This document shows positions 47,614 to 57,587 of a stretch of DNA of 64,000 nucleotides, one piece after another. Numbering within the stretch: the first letter of the stretch is position 1; each line of letters opens with the position of its first letter. This DNA is from Thraustochytrium sp. TN22 (Eukaryota > Sar > Bigyra > Thraustochytrida > Thraustochytriidae). The DNA lies in assembly GCA_013306675.1 (NCBI GenBank), contig JABLUY010000108.1, positions 52,619 to 116,618 of the forward strand, in the 5' to 3' direction. The notes under the pieces are model-generated. The model searched no databases. It saw nothing but the letters and a program-made list of their open reading frames with translations, and had not been told where the DNA came from. Made by a program: the position numbers and the translations under genes.

Positions 47614-50226
47614 TTACAGGTGCAGCGCGGCCATGATGAAGAGGGCGAGCGCAGCACTCATGGAGAGGCTGGAAGCGGCGCCAGTGGTGTCTTCGGTGGG
47701 CGCGGGGGTAGGCGCGGAGGTAGGCGCGGCAGTCGGGACGACGGTGCAGGTGACGATGAGCGGGTCGTGGTCGGAGCCGCGGAAGGGCGTGGTGGCGTCG
47801 TACCAGGTGTCCGGGGTGGGCTTGCACTCCTCGTTGTAGTCAATGAGGCTAATCTCGGGCGAGTTGATGTGCCACTCGTAGGTGTTGCCGCAGCGCGAGG
47901 AGATGTTGCTGGAGACGAGGTAGTAGTCGAGGGTGCTGAACTCGCCGTCGTAGGAGTAGGAGAAGGGGTCCGTGATGTCGCGGCCGGCGAGGTCCACCAG
48001 ACCGGCGTCGGCGAGAGCCTGCATGGAGCGGTCGTTGGCATGCGAGTTGAAGTCGCCCAAGAGCATGTAGCCGGCGGTGTCCTGGTGCGTCGGGTTGGTA
48101 GCGATCCAGTCGATGAGCTGCTGGGCGTGCGTGAGGCGCGTGTAGCCGCAGTTGCCCTCGCCGACGGCCACGTTGGTGCCGGCGTCGTCCTCGTCACAGG
48201 CGCTGCCCTTGGACTTGAGATGGTTGACCACGACGGTGAACTGGATGTCGCCGTCGACGAGCTTGAAGGTCTGCGCGACGGAGGGGCGCGACTTGTCGGT
48301 CGGGTTCGTGTACTCGAGGATGGCGACATCGCCGACGGGCTCGACAAGGTCGGCCTGGTACACGATGGCGCACTTGATGACGTCGGAGCCGACGTCGCCG
48401 GTGAGGATGGGCGTCCACTTGCCCGGCACGCCAGCCTGCGTGTTGAGGCCGGCGACAAAGTACTCGAGCGTGGTGTCGTTGTCGAGGTTCTGCATCTCCT
48501 GGAGGCCGAAGATGGCGGCGTTGATCTCGACGGCGGAGAGGAAGATCTTGTTGCGCTGGCGCTCGAACTCGGTCTCGGAGTCGGCGCCGCGGCAGCCACC
48601 AGAGAAAGGGCAGGAGGAACCGTCGATCTCGGTGAAGAAGTTCTCGACGTTGAGGCTGGCGATGCGAATGACGCCGGCGTCAGCGTCGTTGTCCGGCACG
48701 AGGCCGTCAAGGCTGGCGACGCGCGGGGAGGCGGTCGAGCCGTCGAGGCTGGAGGCCACGATGTTTCCGCCCGCGAGCGTGGTGAGGATGGTGTGATAGC
48801 TGTACTCGAAGTGGATGGCGCCGGGCGCGATGAGGGCGGCCTGCGGCAGGGTCGCGCCGGCGCGCACGTCGGCAGAGGCGAAGGGCCAGGCGACCGGGTA
48901 GTCGGCCTCGTTCGGGCACGAGGAGCTGCTGCCGTCGTCGAGCTTCAGGAAGCGCAGCGCGTTGGCGTTGATGACGGCCTGCGCGGCGTCGCCCGGAGCG
49001 GCCTCCATGGTGGCGGCGCGCAGCACGCCGCCCTGCGAGAGCCAGAGGGTGCCGTAGTAAAGGCCGTAGTTGCCGGTGACGGTCATGTCATGCGTGACGG
49101 TGACGAGCATGTCGCTGACCGCGGCGTACTCGTTGAGGCTGCTCACCGGGAGCGTGAGCTCCGCCACGTTCACCTCGGCCGCCAGGGTCGCGCCCAGGCT
49201 CGGCACGACGGTGGCCGTGCGCGCCGTGCTGAGCACCGTGACATCGGTGGTGACGTCCACGCTGAGCTGCGCGGCGCCGCTGTAGGTGCTGGTGCGGCCA
49301 TAGATCTGCACAAGGTCACCCTCGCTGAAGACCGTGCCGACCGAGCCGCACTTGCTGCTGCAGTACACGTAGATGCCCTCCGAGTTGGTGGAGGCGTCGG
49401 CGTCGGCGTCGGCCTTGGTCATTTGCACAATGAAAGCGGTGCGGCGGTCACGCAGGTCCACGGTGACAACGCCCTGCACGGTAACGTAGCCGCCCGTGTT
49501 GCCGGCGTCGATTTCATCGCGCACCTCCTTGATGGAGAGGATGGTGAGCTCCGTGGGCGAGGGCGTGGGCGCGTCCGTGCTGGGCGGGAACGTGCCGGCA
49601 TCGACGACGTCGAAGAGGAGAGAAAACGGATCCGTCAGGGCGCTGTCGGTGTTCAGCCAGGACGACTCGTCACAGATCGCGGCCTGCAGCTCGGCCTTGG
49701 TGCCGTTGGTCTCGCCCTGGTAGTCGCTGTTCTTGCCACCGCCGAGCTCGATGCTCGAGGTGCTGTCCAGGCCGGGGGGCATCTCGTCCAGGTTCTTGCT
49801 GTCATACGCGAGCGCGAAGACGTACTGGGTGGGCGCGTCGATGTCCGTACCCTGGTACAGGATGATCGTGTCGCCCGTGCCGCTAGCGGCAAACGAGCCG
49901 GTCTTAGCCCACTGCGCGTCGGAGTCGACAGTGTCGTATTCGTAGACGATGATCTCACCGGCCGGGATGTCCGTCGCTGCGGTGAACGTGAGGGTGCCCT
50001 CGCCGCTCGTGAGTGCGCCACCGGAGTATTCCCGGTCCGTCATGTGGAAAACCGTGCCAGCCTCCAGGTTCACGAGGGTAACCAGGTACACGCTCTCCGA
50101 GGAGGATGAGCCCTGGTCCATGCGCACAACCTGAATATCACCGGCGCTCAGCACAGTCTGCGCTGCCGCCAGCGGCGCCGACAGCGCCAGCAGCGCCAGG
50201 CTGACGAGCGCACGAAGATTCATCAT
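47614..50226 (-). CDS. secreted ExeM/NucH-like endonuclease, probably GPI-anchored, 870 aa
   Basis: Signal peptide at residues 1-22 (MMNLRALVSLALLALSAPLA). An N-terminal beta domain at about 25-190 (VYLVTLVNLEAGTVFHMTDR; GTLTFTAATDIPAGEIIVYE) resembles domains in bacterial extracellular proteins. An OB-fold-like region lies at about 225-340 (GGYVTVQGVVTVDLRDRRTA). The endonuclease/exonuclease/phosphatase domain at about 520-825 has every catalytic motif: IASLNVENFF, IFGLQEMQN, VVVNHLKSKG, LLGDFNSHAND, STLDYYLVS, RGSDHDPLIV. This order matches bacterial ExeM extracellular DNases. The C-terminus is a Pro/Thr stalk (PTAAPTSAPTPAPTE), a small-residue site, then a terminal hydrophobic helix (ALALFIMAALHL), the pattern of a GPI signal. 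Likely role: cell-surface DNA degradation for phosphate or nutrient scavenging. Origin by transfer from bacteria is inferred. Confidence 0.9.
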   Translation of the reverse strand: MMNLRALVSLALLALSAPLAAAQTVLSAGDIQVVRMDQGSSSSESVYLVTLVNLEAGTVFHMTDREYSGGALTSGEGTLTFTAATDIPAGEIIVYEYDTVDSDAQWAKTGSFAASGTGDTIILYQGTDIDAPTQYVFALAYDSKNLDEMPPGLDSTSSIELGGGKNSDYQGETNGTKAELQAAICDESSWLNTDSALTDPFSLLFDVVDAGTFPPSTDAPTPSPTELTILSIKEVRDEIDAGNTGGYVTVQGVVTVDLRDRRTAFIVQMTKADADADASTNSEGIYVYCSSKCGSVGTVFSEGDLVQIYGRTSTYSGAAQLSVDVTTDVTVLSTARTATVVPSLGATLAAEVNVAELTLPVSSLNEYAAVSDMLVTVTHDMTVTGNYGLYYGTLWLSQGGVLRAATMEAAPGDAAQAVINANALRFLKLDDGSSSSCPNEADYPVAWPFASADVRAGATLPQAALIAPGAIHFEYSYHTILTTLAGGNIVASSLDGSTASPRVASLDGLVPDNDADAGVIRIASLNVENFFTEIDGSSCPFSGGCRGADSETEFERQRNKIFLSAVEINAAIFGLQEMQNLDNDTTLEYFVAGLNTQAGVPGKWTPILTGDVGSDVIKCAIVYQADLVEPVGDVAILEYTNPTDKSRPSVAQTFKLVDGDIQFTVVVNHLKSKGSACDEDDAGTNVAVGEGNCGYTRLTHAQQLIDWIATNPTHQDTAGYMLLGDFNSHANDRSMQALADAGLVDLAGRDITDPFSYSYDGEFSTLDYYLVSSNISSRCGNTYEWHINSPEISLIDYNEECKPTPDTWYDATTPFRGSDHDPLIVTCTVVPTAAPTSAPTPAPTEDTTGAASSLSMSAALALFIMAALHL

Positions 50227-52045
50227 CTTGGTGGTCGGAGACGGTTGCCAGAGATGTTCAAAGTTTGAGATTTGCTGCGTGAGCGAGCGAGCGAGCGAGC
50301 GAGCGAGCGAGCGAGCAAGGCTGGGCGCACGTGCGCACCTTGAGTCGTGCGACAGACTCGCGGGGCAGTGGTGGTGGTGATCGCAACCTCCAGCCTTGCA
50401 TCTTCACCCCTTTGCAAGCAACAGATTCCGGGTCATAGTCCCCTTTTGGAGGCTGGCACGGCCATCTTGCCCAACGCACAGAGGAGAAGTCCTTGGCATG
50501 TCCTCTGCCACAGCCCCCGGCATGCGGTCCTTTTGGAATCTTGCACATTGGCACCAAGGTTCGGCGATCCGCACGCGATTCACAGGCTCGCAAGCCCGGT
50601 TCGTCCACTGTCAGGACCATGGTCCGCTACTGGTGGAGGTATCTGTCGTCGAGTCTGTCTGCTCGCTGGCTGGTTGACTGCACCTGTGCTTTCAAGTTCC
50701 TTGCCAGCCCCTTGGCAGGCAAGCGGCACTCGTTCATCAGTGCACCCGTGCAGCCTGGAATCTGGATGCCTCCCAGCCGCCAGCTCCACCCTACCAATGT
50801 GCGAGCTTCAAATGCCCGGTCCTGGCAGCGCAGCTGGCCGAGAAGCGCATCTTGACAAGATCTCATCGCAACGCTTCATGACCGCCCCGGGGCCTGCTGG
50901 AGTCTTCTTCCGCCGGCCTCCGGCATCGGCCCGGCATCGGCGCCTCCGACGCCGAGCGGTCTTGAAGGGTCATGGCGGCCGCATGCCGTCAACGCCGCTC
51001 CGTAGATGCTCTCTTCCCGTCCGAGTCTTGCCGCGTGCGGCGTCCTAGGAGTTAGTTCTGCTCAGGACCTGCCTGCTGCGGCGCGCGTTCACGCCTTCCG
51101 CCCGCGGGACCTGCCGCCGCAGTCCCGTCGCAAGTAAGTTCTTCGTGCAGAGTCGCAGCAGAGAAAGGCAAGCAAGCAAGCACAGCAAAGCGACCACGAG
51201 CAAAGAAATCAAAACAAACTACCACTGCAGAGTCCAGACGCGCGCATTTCGCAGTGCTTTGCTCATCAGGCTGCCTGCGAGCGAGCCCATGGTGGCCGGC
51301 GCCTGTCGCCATGCGGTGCACAGCGCGCGCCGTCGCGCAGCGGGCAAGGACCAGCTGGCATGACGCACCACCTGCACCCCGCGCGCCTCCGGCGCGAGCA
51401 GGCACGCGACGCGGCGCGAGCAGGGGCGCCTGGCGTGGCTTCACGCCGCGCGTTCATCGATGCCCAAGAGGCATCGGCGGCGTGGTGCGGCGTGGCGCCG
51501 CCGCGCGGCGCGACGCCTCATGTGGTCAAGACTGTGTTGTGGTCGCGGTCCCACACCGGCGAGCGTCGCATCGCAACCTCCGAGTCGTGGTCCGAGTCCG
51601 AGTCCGAGTCCGAGTCGAGCGGGGTTGACGTCGTCAATGCGGGGGAAGGAGGCTTTCTCCGGCGCGCCAGCCAGTGGCAGCAGCCAGGTGGCGTGCGAGC
51701 GTGCTGTGCTCCGCCGCCGCGTGCTTTCGTCCTTGCCGCCCACTTGTGCTTTGCTGCCAGTGGCCTCGCTGTGATGAGACGCTGAGGCGAACGTGGCTCG
51801 ACAGTGGACATTCTGCAAATGGGGGGGTTGTCACGGTCTGGCAGACCAGCCAGACAGTGGCTCGCTCGACGGTGGCAATGAGAGTGATGCTCTTTGCTTC
51901 TGATGTTCTTTTGCTTTTCTAGCTAGCTAGCTAGCCTACTTGATTACTCACGTGGCACTGGCAGGACGGTCGGTAATAAGGGCCAGTAGCCTGCCTACCA
52001 CTCAGGCTCTTGGCCAGGGCAAGGCACTGGCACAAGAGATGATTA
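50227..52045. other. long intergenic region, no gene recognised
   Basis: A 38-bp GCGA/GAGC repeat at 50279-50316, just upstream of the nuclease ATG. A GTCCGA run at about 51590-51614. CTAGCTAGCTAGCTAG at about 51919-51935. The open frames (up to about 233 codons) have mixed, Ser/Arg/Pro-rich composition with no conserved feature, so none is called. Confidence 0.5.
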
Positions 52046-53335
52046 TCAGCCTTGGCGGGAGTCGGCGCCAGACTGCCGCGGCACAAAGGCAGGAATGCCA
52101 GTGATGGCGCGGCCGAGGATGAGCGCATGCACGTCGTGCGTGCCCTCGTAGGTGTTGACGGCCTCGAGGTTCATGACGTGGCGAATGACGTGGTACTCAT
52201 CGGAGATGCCGTTGCCGCCGAGCATGTCGCGCGCGGTGCGGGCAATAGCGAGCGCCTTGCCGCAGTTGTTGCGCTTGATCATGGAGATCATCTCGGGCGC
52301 GACCTTGCGGGCCTCCTTGAGACGGCCGACCTGGAGCGCGGCCTGCGTGCCGAGCGCGATCTCCGTGGCCATGTCGGCGAGCTTGAGCTGCGGGATCTGG
52401 TTGGCGGCGAGCGGGGCGCCGAACTGCTTGCGGTCGAGCGTGTACTGGCGCGCGGCCTCGAAGCAGGCCTGCGCGGCGCCCATGGAGCCCCAGGCGATAC
52501 CGTAGCGCGCGTTGTTGAGGCAGCTGAACGGGCCGGTGAGGCCGCGCACGTTGGGCAGCATGTTCTCCTTGGGCACCTTGACGTCGTCAAGGAAGATCTG
52601 GCCCGTGGTGGAGGCGCGCAGGCTGAACTTGCCCTCGATGACGGGCGTCTCGATGCCAGGCATGTCACGGTCCAGGATGAAGCCGCGGATGATGCCCTCG
52701 TCGTCCTTGGCCCAGATCACAAGCACATCGGCAATGGGCGAGTTGGTGATCCAGTTCTTGGCACCGCTCAGCACGAAGGACCCGTCCGCCTGCTTGCGCG
52801 CGCGCGTCTCCATGCCGCTCGGGTCCGATCCGTGGTTGGGCTCCGTGAGCCCGAAGCAGCCGATGAGCCGCGCAGAGGCCAGCTCCGGCAGGTACTTCTT
52901 CTTCTGCTCCTCGGAGCCCCAGTCGTAGATGGGGCCCATCACCAGCGAGCTCTGCACCGACATGGCCGACCGGTACCCGCTGTCCACGGCCTCCACCTCG
53001 CGTGCGATGAGCCCGTACGCCACGTAGCCCACGCCCGCGCCGCCGTACTCCTCGCTCACGGTCGGTCCCAAAAAACCGAGCTCGCCCATCTCGTTCATGA
53101 TGTTGCGATCAAAGCTCTCCTTGCGCGTCGCCTCGATCACGCGAGGCAGCAGCTCCTGCTGCGCGTACGCGCGCGCCGCGTCACGGATCGCGCGCTCATC
53201 CTCCGAGAGGCAGCTCTCCACGTTGAGCGCGTCCTGCCAATCGTAGCTCACGTAGCCCTTGGACGACAGCTGCGACAGCCCGCGCGCGCTCGCGCGCCAC
53301 GGCGCGGCCGCCCTGGCGCGGCCCAACACCTGCAT
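52046..53335 (-). CDS. GCDH: glutaryl-CoA dehydrogenase, mitochondrial, 429 aa
   Basis: FAD enzyme of lysine and tryptophan breakdown that oxidises and decarboxylates glutaryl-CoA to crotonyl-CoA in the matrix. The presequence is at about 1-20 ([20 protein letters not shown]). The acyl-CoA dehydrogenase fold follows in order: N-terminal helical domain ([31 protein letters not shown]), middle beta domain ([35 protein letters not shown]), C-terminal helical domain with the tail [20 protein letters not shown]. Glu397 in YEGTHD is the catalytic base of GCDH, and the whole signature is GCDH-specific within the superfamily. It is divergent from the aldehyde dehydrogenase cluster. Confidence 0.97.
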   Translation of the reverse strand: MQVLGRARAAAPWRASARGLSQLSSKGYVSYDWQDALNVESCLSEDERAIRDAARAYAQQELLPRVIEATRKESFDRNIMNEMGELGFLGPTVSEEYGGAGVGYVAYGLIAREVEAVDSGYRSAMSVQSSLVMGPIYDWGSEEQKKKYLPELASARLIGCFGLTEPNHGSDPSGMETRARKQADGSFVLSGAKNWITNSPIADVLVIWAKDDEGIIRGFILDRDMPGIETPVIEGKFSLRASTTGQIFLDDVKVPKENMLPNVRGLTGPFSCLNNARYGIAWGSMGAAQACFEAARQYTLDRKQFGAPLAANQIPQLKLADMATEIALGTQAALQVGRLKEARKVAPEMISMIKRNNCGKALAIARTARDMLGGNGISDEYHVIRHVMNLEAVNTYEGTHDVHALILGRAITGIPAFVPRQSGADSRQG

Positions 53336-53360
53336 CCTCGCCTACTCGCCGCCTCGCCCT

Positions 53361-53463
53361 CTCCACCTCTCGCGCGCGCCCGCTTCGCCGAGGCGAGAAT
53401 GCGGTTTGCTTTCCACCTCTCGCGCGCGCCCGCTTCCCCGCGGCGAGAATGCGGTTTGCTTTC
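53361..53463. repeat. 50-bp tandem duplication upstream of GCDH
   Basis: CCACCTCTCGCGCGCGCCCG starts at 53363 and 53413. Both copies run through GGCGAGAATGCGGTTTGCTT with only three or four changes. It begins about 26 bp before the GCDH start codon, so it lies in the 5' UTR or core promoter. Confidence 0.9.
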
Positions 53464-55190
53464 ACGAGAGACGCCTCCTCCGTCCGCTCCGAGCTTGAGC
53501 GGGCGCCGGGCGCCGAGGCCGTCGCTGCGCTGCCGCGCGCGCTGCGCTGCGCGGGACGAGGCCTTTCAGCGACTCCGACGTCGGGCGCTCAGCTAGCTCT
53601 GCAGGCGCAGGCAGGCTTTTACTGACGTAAGTCAGAGGCAAGCAGGCATCTTCATCAACCAAATTGTGCCAAGACGAAATCGGGTGCAATTATGGCGCCC
53701 CGCGCTGGGAGACTTCCGCCGTGGATAAATCGAGGATACGTTGCAGGCTGGATCGCTCGCTCGCTGCAAGCGCAAGCAGCATCAGCATCATTCGGCGGTA
53801 GCCTGTAGGCGGAGCGATGATAAACTTGCTGCAGTGGTCAGTCCGCCCGACCCTGTCTGCTGCAAAGTCGCCTGCCGCCAAGGCTCTGACCTGACACGAA
53901 GCAGGAGACCTTCGCTTCCTCGCATCAGCAGTAGCGGGGTTCAAGTGCAGATGTGATGCGCTGGGCAACATGAGCATGCCTTGCAATGGTCAAGAACAAA
54001 GGCAATGCAGGGCTTTGCGCCCTCGTCCACATCTTGATGAGCCCCGACGTTCGCTCGAGGAGCACGCACATGAGGCTGACAGTGAACGAGTTGATGCGTA
54101 GACGAGACGCGCCGGCGGCGCCCGACACGCCTTCCGCCCTGCTACTACTACGCCGAGCACTGACAGTCCTCGAGAACAGTCCAAGAAGGTAGGCCTAGCT
54201 TAGTCCCCCTGCACGCGAGGCAAGCTTCTCGTTCATCTTGAACTTGCCAGCGTGACTCGAAGCCATCGGCGGGCACTGGCGATGCCGCCGCGGCAGCGGC
54301 GACACCAGTAGTCCCAGTACAGCCCTGCCCGACGGACGCCCCGTGTGCCCACGGGGACGCGCCGCCCGCCTCAGGCTGGCCGGCCGACGCCGCCAAGCGC
54401 CGCGTCAAGCAACAACGCCAAGCGCCGGCAAGCGCCGCCAGGCTCTGCCCACGCGCGCTCGCTTCGCTGCGATAGGACTCAGAAGCTAGCCCGGCGCAGG
54501 AGCTTAAGTTATCGCTGCGCCTTCGTGCGCGCGGCGACTAGCTTAGCTAGAGCCGATAGTCGTACCCGCTGGCCGGCGAACTCGACGTCGTCACGGCTCG
54601 CACCGGTGCGAGGATTGCCGCTCTTCAGCCTGGATTTCAGACGCCCCCCAAGGGGGCCACGGGCAGGTCGCTCGCTTCGATGAAGTTCGATCCTCCGAGA
54701 AGACCAGCTCGTCCACTTGGCTCGCAGCGTCGCTCGTGCGAGCCGCTCGGCTCGCCCACGCCCCACGTGCTCTCGCGCGGCATTGCAGCGCGGAGTGGAC
54801 GGACTCGAGCCACCAGCACGGAAGCAACCTGCCGAGGCTGGCGAAGGCTCCAAATTGCCGCAAGTTGCCGCAGCTCGCTCACGCCCGCGCATTTGCAGTG
54901 CCAGTGCAGCAGCTGCTGCTGCAGCGCGCAAAGGACTCGGCCAGCGCCCAGCGCAGTGTATCTTCGCAAGTTCTGTCCATGCCGAGGACCCCCGTTTTTA
55001 ATGCGACCCGCAAGGTGGCACTTCGCGTCCAAGGCCGATTCGGAGTCCGAGCCGCAGCACTGCAAGTACTAAGGGTCCTCGCGCAAAGATCTCGCCTCGC
55101 AAGTACTCGCGCGATCCAGCGTGACGCACTGCAGACGCGCGCGTAGGAGAAGCAACTTTCAAGAAAGCGGCGAAGGCGCTCGACTCGGTG
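53464..55190. other. intergenic region between GCDH and the ALDH cluster
   Basis: About 1.7 kb with no credible gene. It includes the near-palindrome CTGACGTAAGTCAG at about 53621-53634 and TAGC pieces at about 54195 and 54540. CTTCGATGAAGTTCGATC at about 54675 has a close copy at about 57239. The frames are short and without conserved features. Confidence 0.5.
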
Positions 55191-55279
55191 CAGCAAAACG
55201 CGAACGCCGAGCAAGCACCTAGCCCAAGCAAGAGCCAAGACGGACACGAGCCAAGCTTGCGAGCTTCGCTAAGAACAAG

Positions 55280-56734
55280 ATGAGCGCGAGCAGCGCGGCG
55301 AGCGGGCGGTTCACGATGACTATCGACGGTGCGCCCGTGCAGGGCTCGGCCAAGGGCTTCGACGTGCTCAACCCGTTCGACGGGTCGGTGGTGGCGCAGG
55401 CGCCGACGTGCTCGCGCGAGGACCTGGACCAGGCCGTGGAGGCGGCGCGCAAGGCCTTCCCCAAGTGGGCGGCGACCCCCTTTGATGAGCGCAAGGAGTA
55501 CCTGCGCAAGATGATCCAGGTCATGAAGGACAACAAGGAGGCGCTGGCGGAACTGCTCGTCAAGGAGCAGGGCAAGGGTTACGTGCAGGCTGACTTCGAG
55601 GTGGATGCCGGCGTCAAGTGGTTCGAGGAGACGCTCACCACGGAGAACCCGAACAAGGTGCACGCGGACGCGGACGAGCAAAAGGTGCAGAAGACGTACA
55701 AGCCGCTGGGTGTCGTGGGCTGCATCACGGCCTGGAACTTCCCCATCGTGCTCATGTGCTTCAAGATCTCCTTCGGCCTGCTCGCTGGCTGCACGATCAT
55801 CCTCAAGCCGAGCGAGTTCACCCCGCTCACCTCGCTCGAGCTCACGCGCCTCTTCAACGAGGTGCTCCCGCCCGGTGTGCTCTCGGTGGTGACCAGCGAG
55901 GCCAAGGAGCTTGGCGCCTGGATGGTCGAGCACCCGGGCATCGACAAGATCTCCTTCACCGGCAGCACGGGCACCGGCAAGAAGATCATGGCGGCCGCCG
56001 CCAAGACGCTCAAGCGCGTCACGCTCGAGCTGGGCGGCAACGACCCGGCCATTGTGCTCGACGACGTGGACCCGGCCAAGGCCTGCCCCACCCTCTTCCA
56101 GGCTGCCTTCTTTAACAGCGGCCAGGTTTGCGTTGCCTGCAAGCGTCTCTATGTTCCAGAGGACCGCCTGGACGAGTACTGCTCCGAGATGAGCAAGCAG
56201 GCCGCCGCCGCGCCCTTCGGCAACGGCATTGACAAGAACAACGTCTTCGGCCCGCTCAACAACAGCATGCAGTACGACCGCGTGCGCGAGCTCCTTATCG
56301 ACGCCCTCGACAACGGCGCCGAGATGGTCTACGGTGAGGTCCCGCCCGCCCGCGAGGAGGTCAAGGGCTACATGATCAAGCCTGTCATCCTGCGCAACGT
56401 CAAGGATGGCATGCGCATCGTCGACGAGGAGCAGTTCGGCCCGGTCCTCCCCATCCTCCCTTACAAGTCCGTCGACGAGGCTGTCCAGCGCGCCAACAGC
56501 ACCGAGTACGGCCTCGGCGCCAGCGTCTGGACCAAGGACCTGAGCGCCGGTGAGGAGGTTGCCTCGCAGCTCAACTCCGGCACCGTCTGGATCAACACCC
56601 ACGCGGAGATCGACGGCACCATTCCATTTGGCGGCGCCAAGTGCTCGGGCATGGGCTATGAGGGCGGCTCCGAGGGCCTCGTCAGCTTCATGCAGCTCCA
56701 CGTCATCAAGACCAAGAAGAACATTGCTCTCTGA
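55280..56734 (+). CDS. aldehyde dehydrogenase, copy 1 of 3, 484 aa
   Basis: NAD(P)-dependent aldehyde dehydrogenase superfamily. The catalytic Cys is C284 in FFNSGQVCVACKR, and the general base is E250 in VTLELGGNDPA. The cofactor-binding segments GCITAWNFPI, ILKPSEFTPL and FTGSTGTGKKI (Rossmann fold, conserved Lys in KPSE) and the C-terminal EQFGPVLPIL and PFGGAKCSG are all present. The length is typical. It has no targeting peptide and starts MSASSAASGRFTMTIDG, so it is probably cytosolic. The substrate cannot be read from the sequence; the overall pattern is of the broad aliphatic/semialdehyde group. It is almost identical to copy 2 except near the ends, most clearly in the last 50 residues (NTHAEIDGTIPF; MGYEGGSEGLVSF). 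Confidence 0.95.
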   Translation: MSASSAASGRFTMTIDGAPVQGSAKGFDVLNPFDGSVVAQAPTCSREDLDQAVEAARKAFPKWAATPFDERKEYLRKMIQVMKDNKEALAELLVKEQGKGYVQADFEVDAGVKWFEETLTTENPNKVHADADEQKVQKTYKPLGVVGCITAWNFPIVLMCFKISFGLLAGCTIILKPSEFTPLTSLELTRLFNEVLPPGVLSVVTSEAKELGAWMVEHPGIDKISFTGSTGTGKKIMAAAAKTLKRVTLELGGNDPAIVLDDVDPAKACPTLFQAAFFNSGQVCVACKRLYVPEDRLDEYCSEMSKQAAAAPFGNGIDKNNVFGPLNNSMQYDRVRELLIDALDNGAEMVYGEVPPAREEVKGYMIKPVILRNVKDGMRIVDEEQFGPVLPILPYKSVDEAVQRANSTEYGLGASVWTKDLSAGEEVASQLNSGTVWINTHAEIDGTIPFGGAKCSGMGYEGGSEGLVSFMQLHVIKTKKNIAL

Positions 56735-57067
56735 TTCTGATGGAGACGGACGTCCAACGTCCAACGTCCAACGACGAAACTCATGACATAAGACAAAAAC
56801 GGCCACGCTCACGCAGCTGCTCTCGCCCTTGTCGCTCGTTGGAGCCATCCGGCGGCCTCTCGCGCGGCTTCCTGCCCTGTGACGTGCATTGCAGTGGCGT
56901 CTCTGTCGAGCTGGATCTTCGCTTGCGCGTCCGGACCGCCGGGTACCCCCAGGGGACACATCCGAGTCCACCAGCCGCCTCGCTGCTGCCACTGGCAGTG
57001 ACAAGAGCTGACCCGGACGCAAGAGAGCTGGCTGATCGAGGTCAGTGGGCTTTGATCTTTTGCTCTC

Positions 57068-57106
<39 letters not shown>

Positions 57107-57503
57107 GCCTCTCGCGTCTTCTTTGACGCAGTGCCTGCACTGGCAGTGCAAGCGCGCGGCGGACTCGGACCGGCGACGTCTGATGATCTGATCAGTCCTC
57201 GAGCGAGCGCCGCTCTCAGCTCGGGGTCGCCGTCGGGCTTCGATGAAGTTTGATCTTGCTCTCTCTCCGTCTGTCTCTCTCTCCTCTTCTTACTTGCTAC
57301 TAAGCTAAGTGCCAGTGGTAGCATCGTCTCGCGTCTTCCTTGACGCAGTGCGATGAGAGCGCGCGTGGCGGACCGAGGTCGTGACGTCCACGCCGGCAAG
57401 ATCTGGTCCGGCAGGCACGGTGCGGAAAGGGGCCCGGCGTGGGACGCAGGCCCGCGCGTCGGAGAAGGCACCAGGCAGCGCTCGGCGAGGGACTCGGAGC
57501 TGC
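56735..57503. repeat. ALDH1-ALDH2 spacer with microsatellites and a duplicated block
   Basis: GTCCAAC units at about 56750-56775 and a CT run at 57063-57103. The blocks TTTGATCTTTTGCTCTCTCT...CTCGCGTCTTCTTTGACGCAGTG (about 57051-57133) and TTTGATCTTGCTCTCTCTCC...CTCGCGTCTTCCTTGACGCAGTG (about 57248-57350) are diverged copies. No gene is seen. Confidence 0.65.
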
Positions 57504-57587
57504 AAAACGCGAACGCCGAGCAAGCACCCAAACCCAAGCAAGAGCCAAGACGGACACGAGCCAAGCTTGAGCTTCGCTAAGAACAAG

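Noticed and set aside
47332-50109. 925-codon plus-strand frame
   Set aside because: Antisense to the ExeM-like nuclease, which has all catalytic motifs.
50347-51048. 233-codon plus-strand frame
   Set aside because: No conserved feature, mixed Ser/Arg/Pro composition and no start context; left as intergenic.
52052-53596. 514-codon plus-strand frame
   Set aside because: Antisense to glutaryl-CoA dehydrogenase.
53621-53634. CTGACGTAAGTCAG as an intron signal for GCDH
   Set aside because: The dyad contains branch- and donor-like strings on both strands, but no acceptor at the GCDH 5' end fits, so it is not called an intron.
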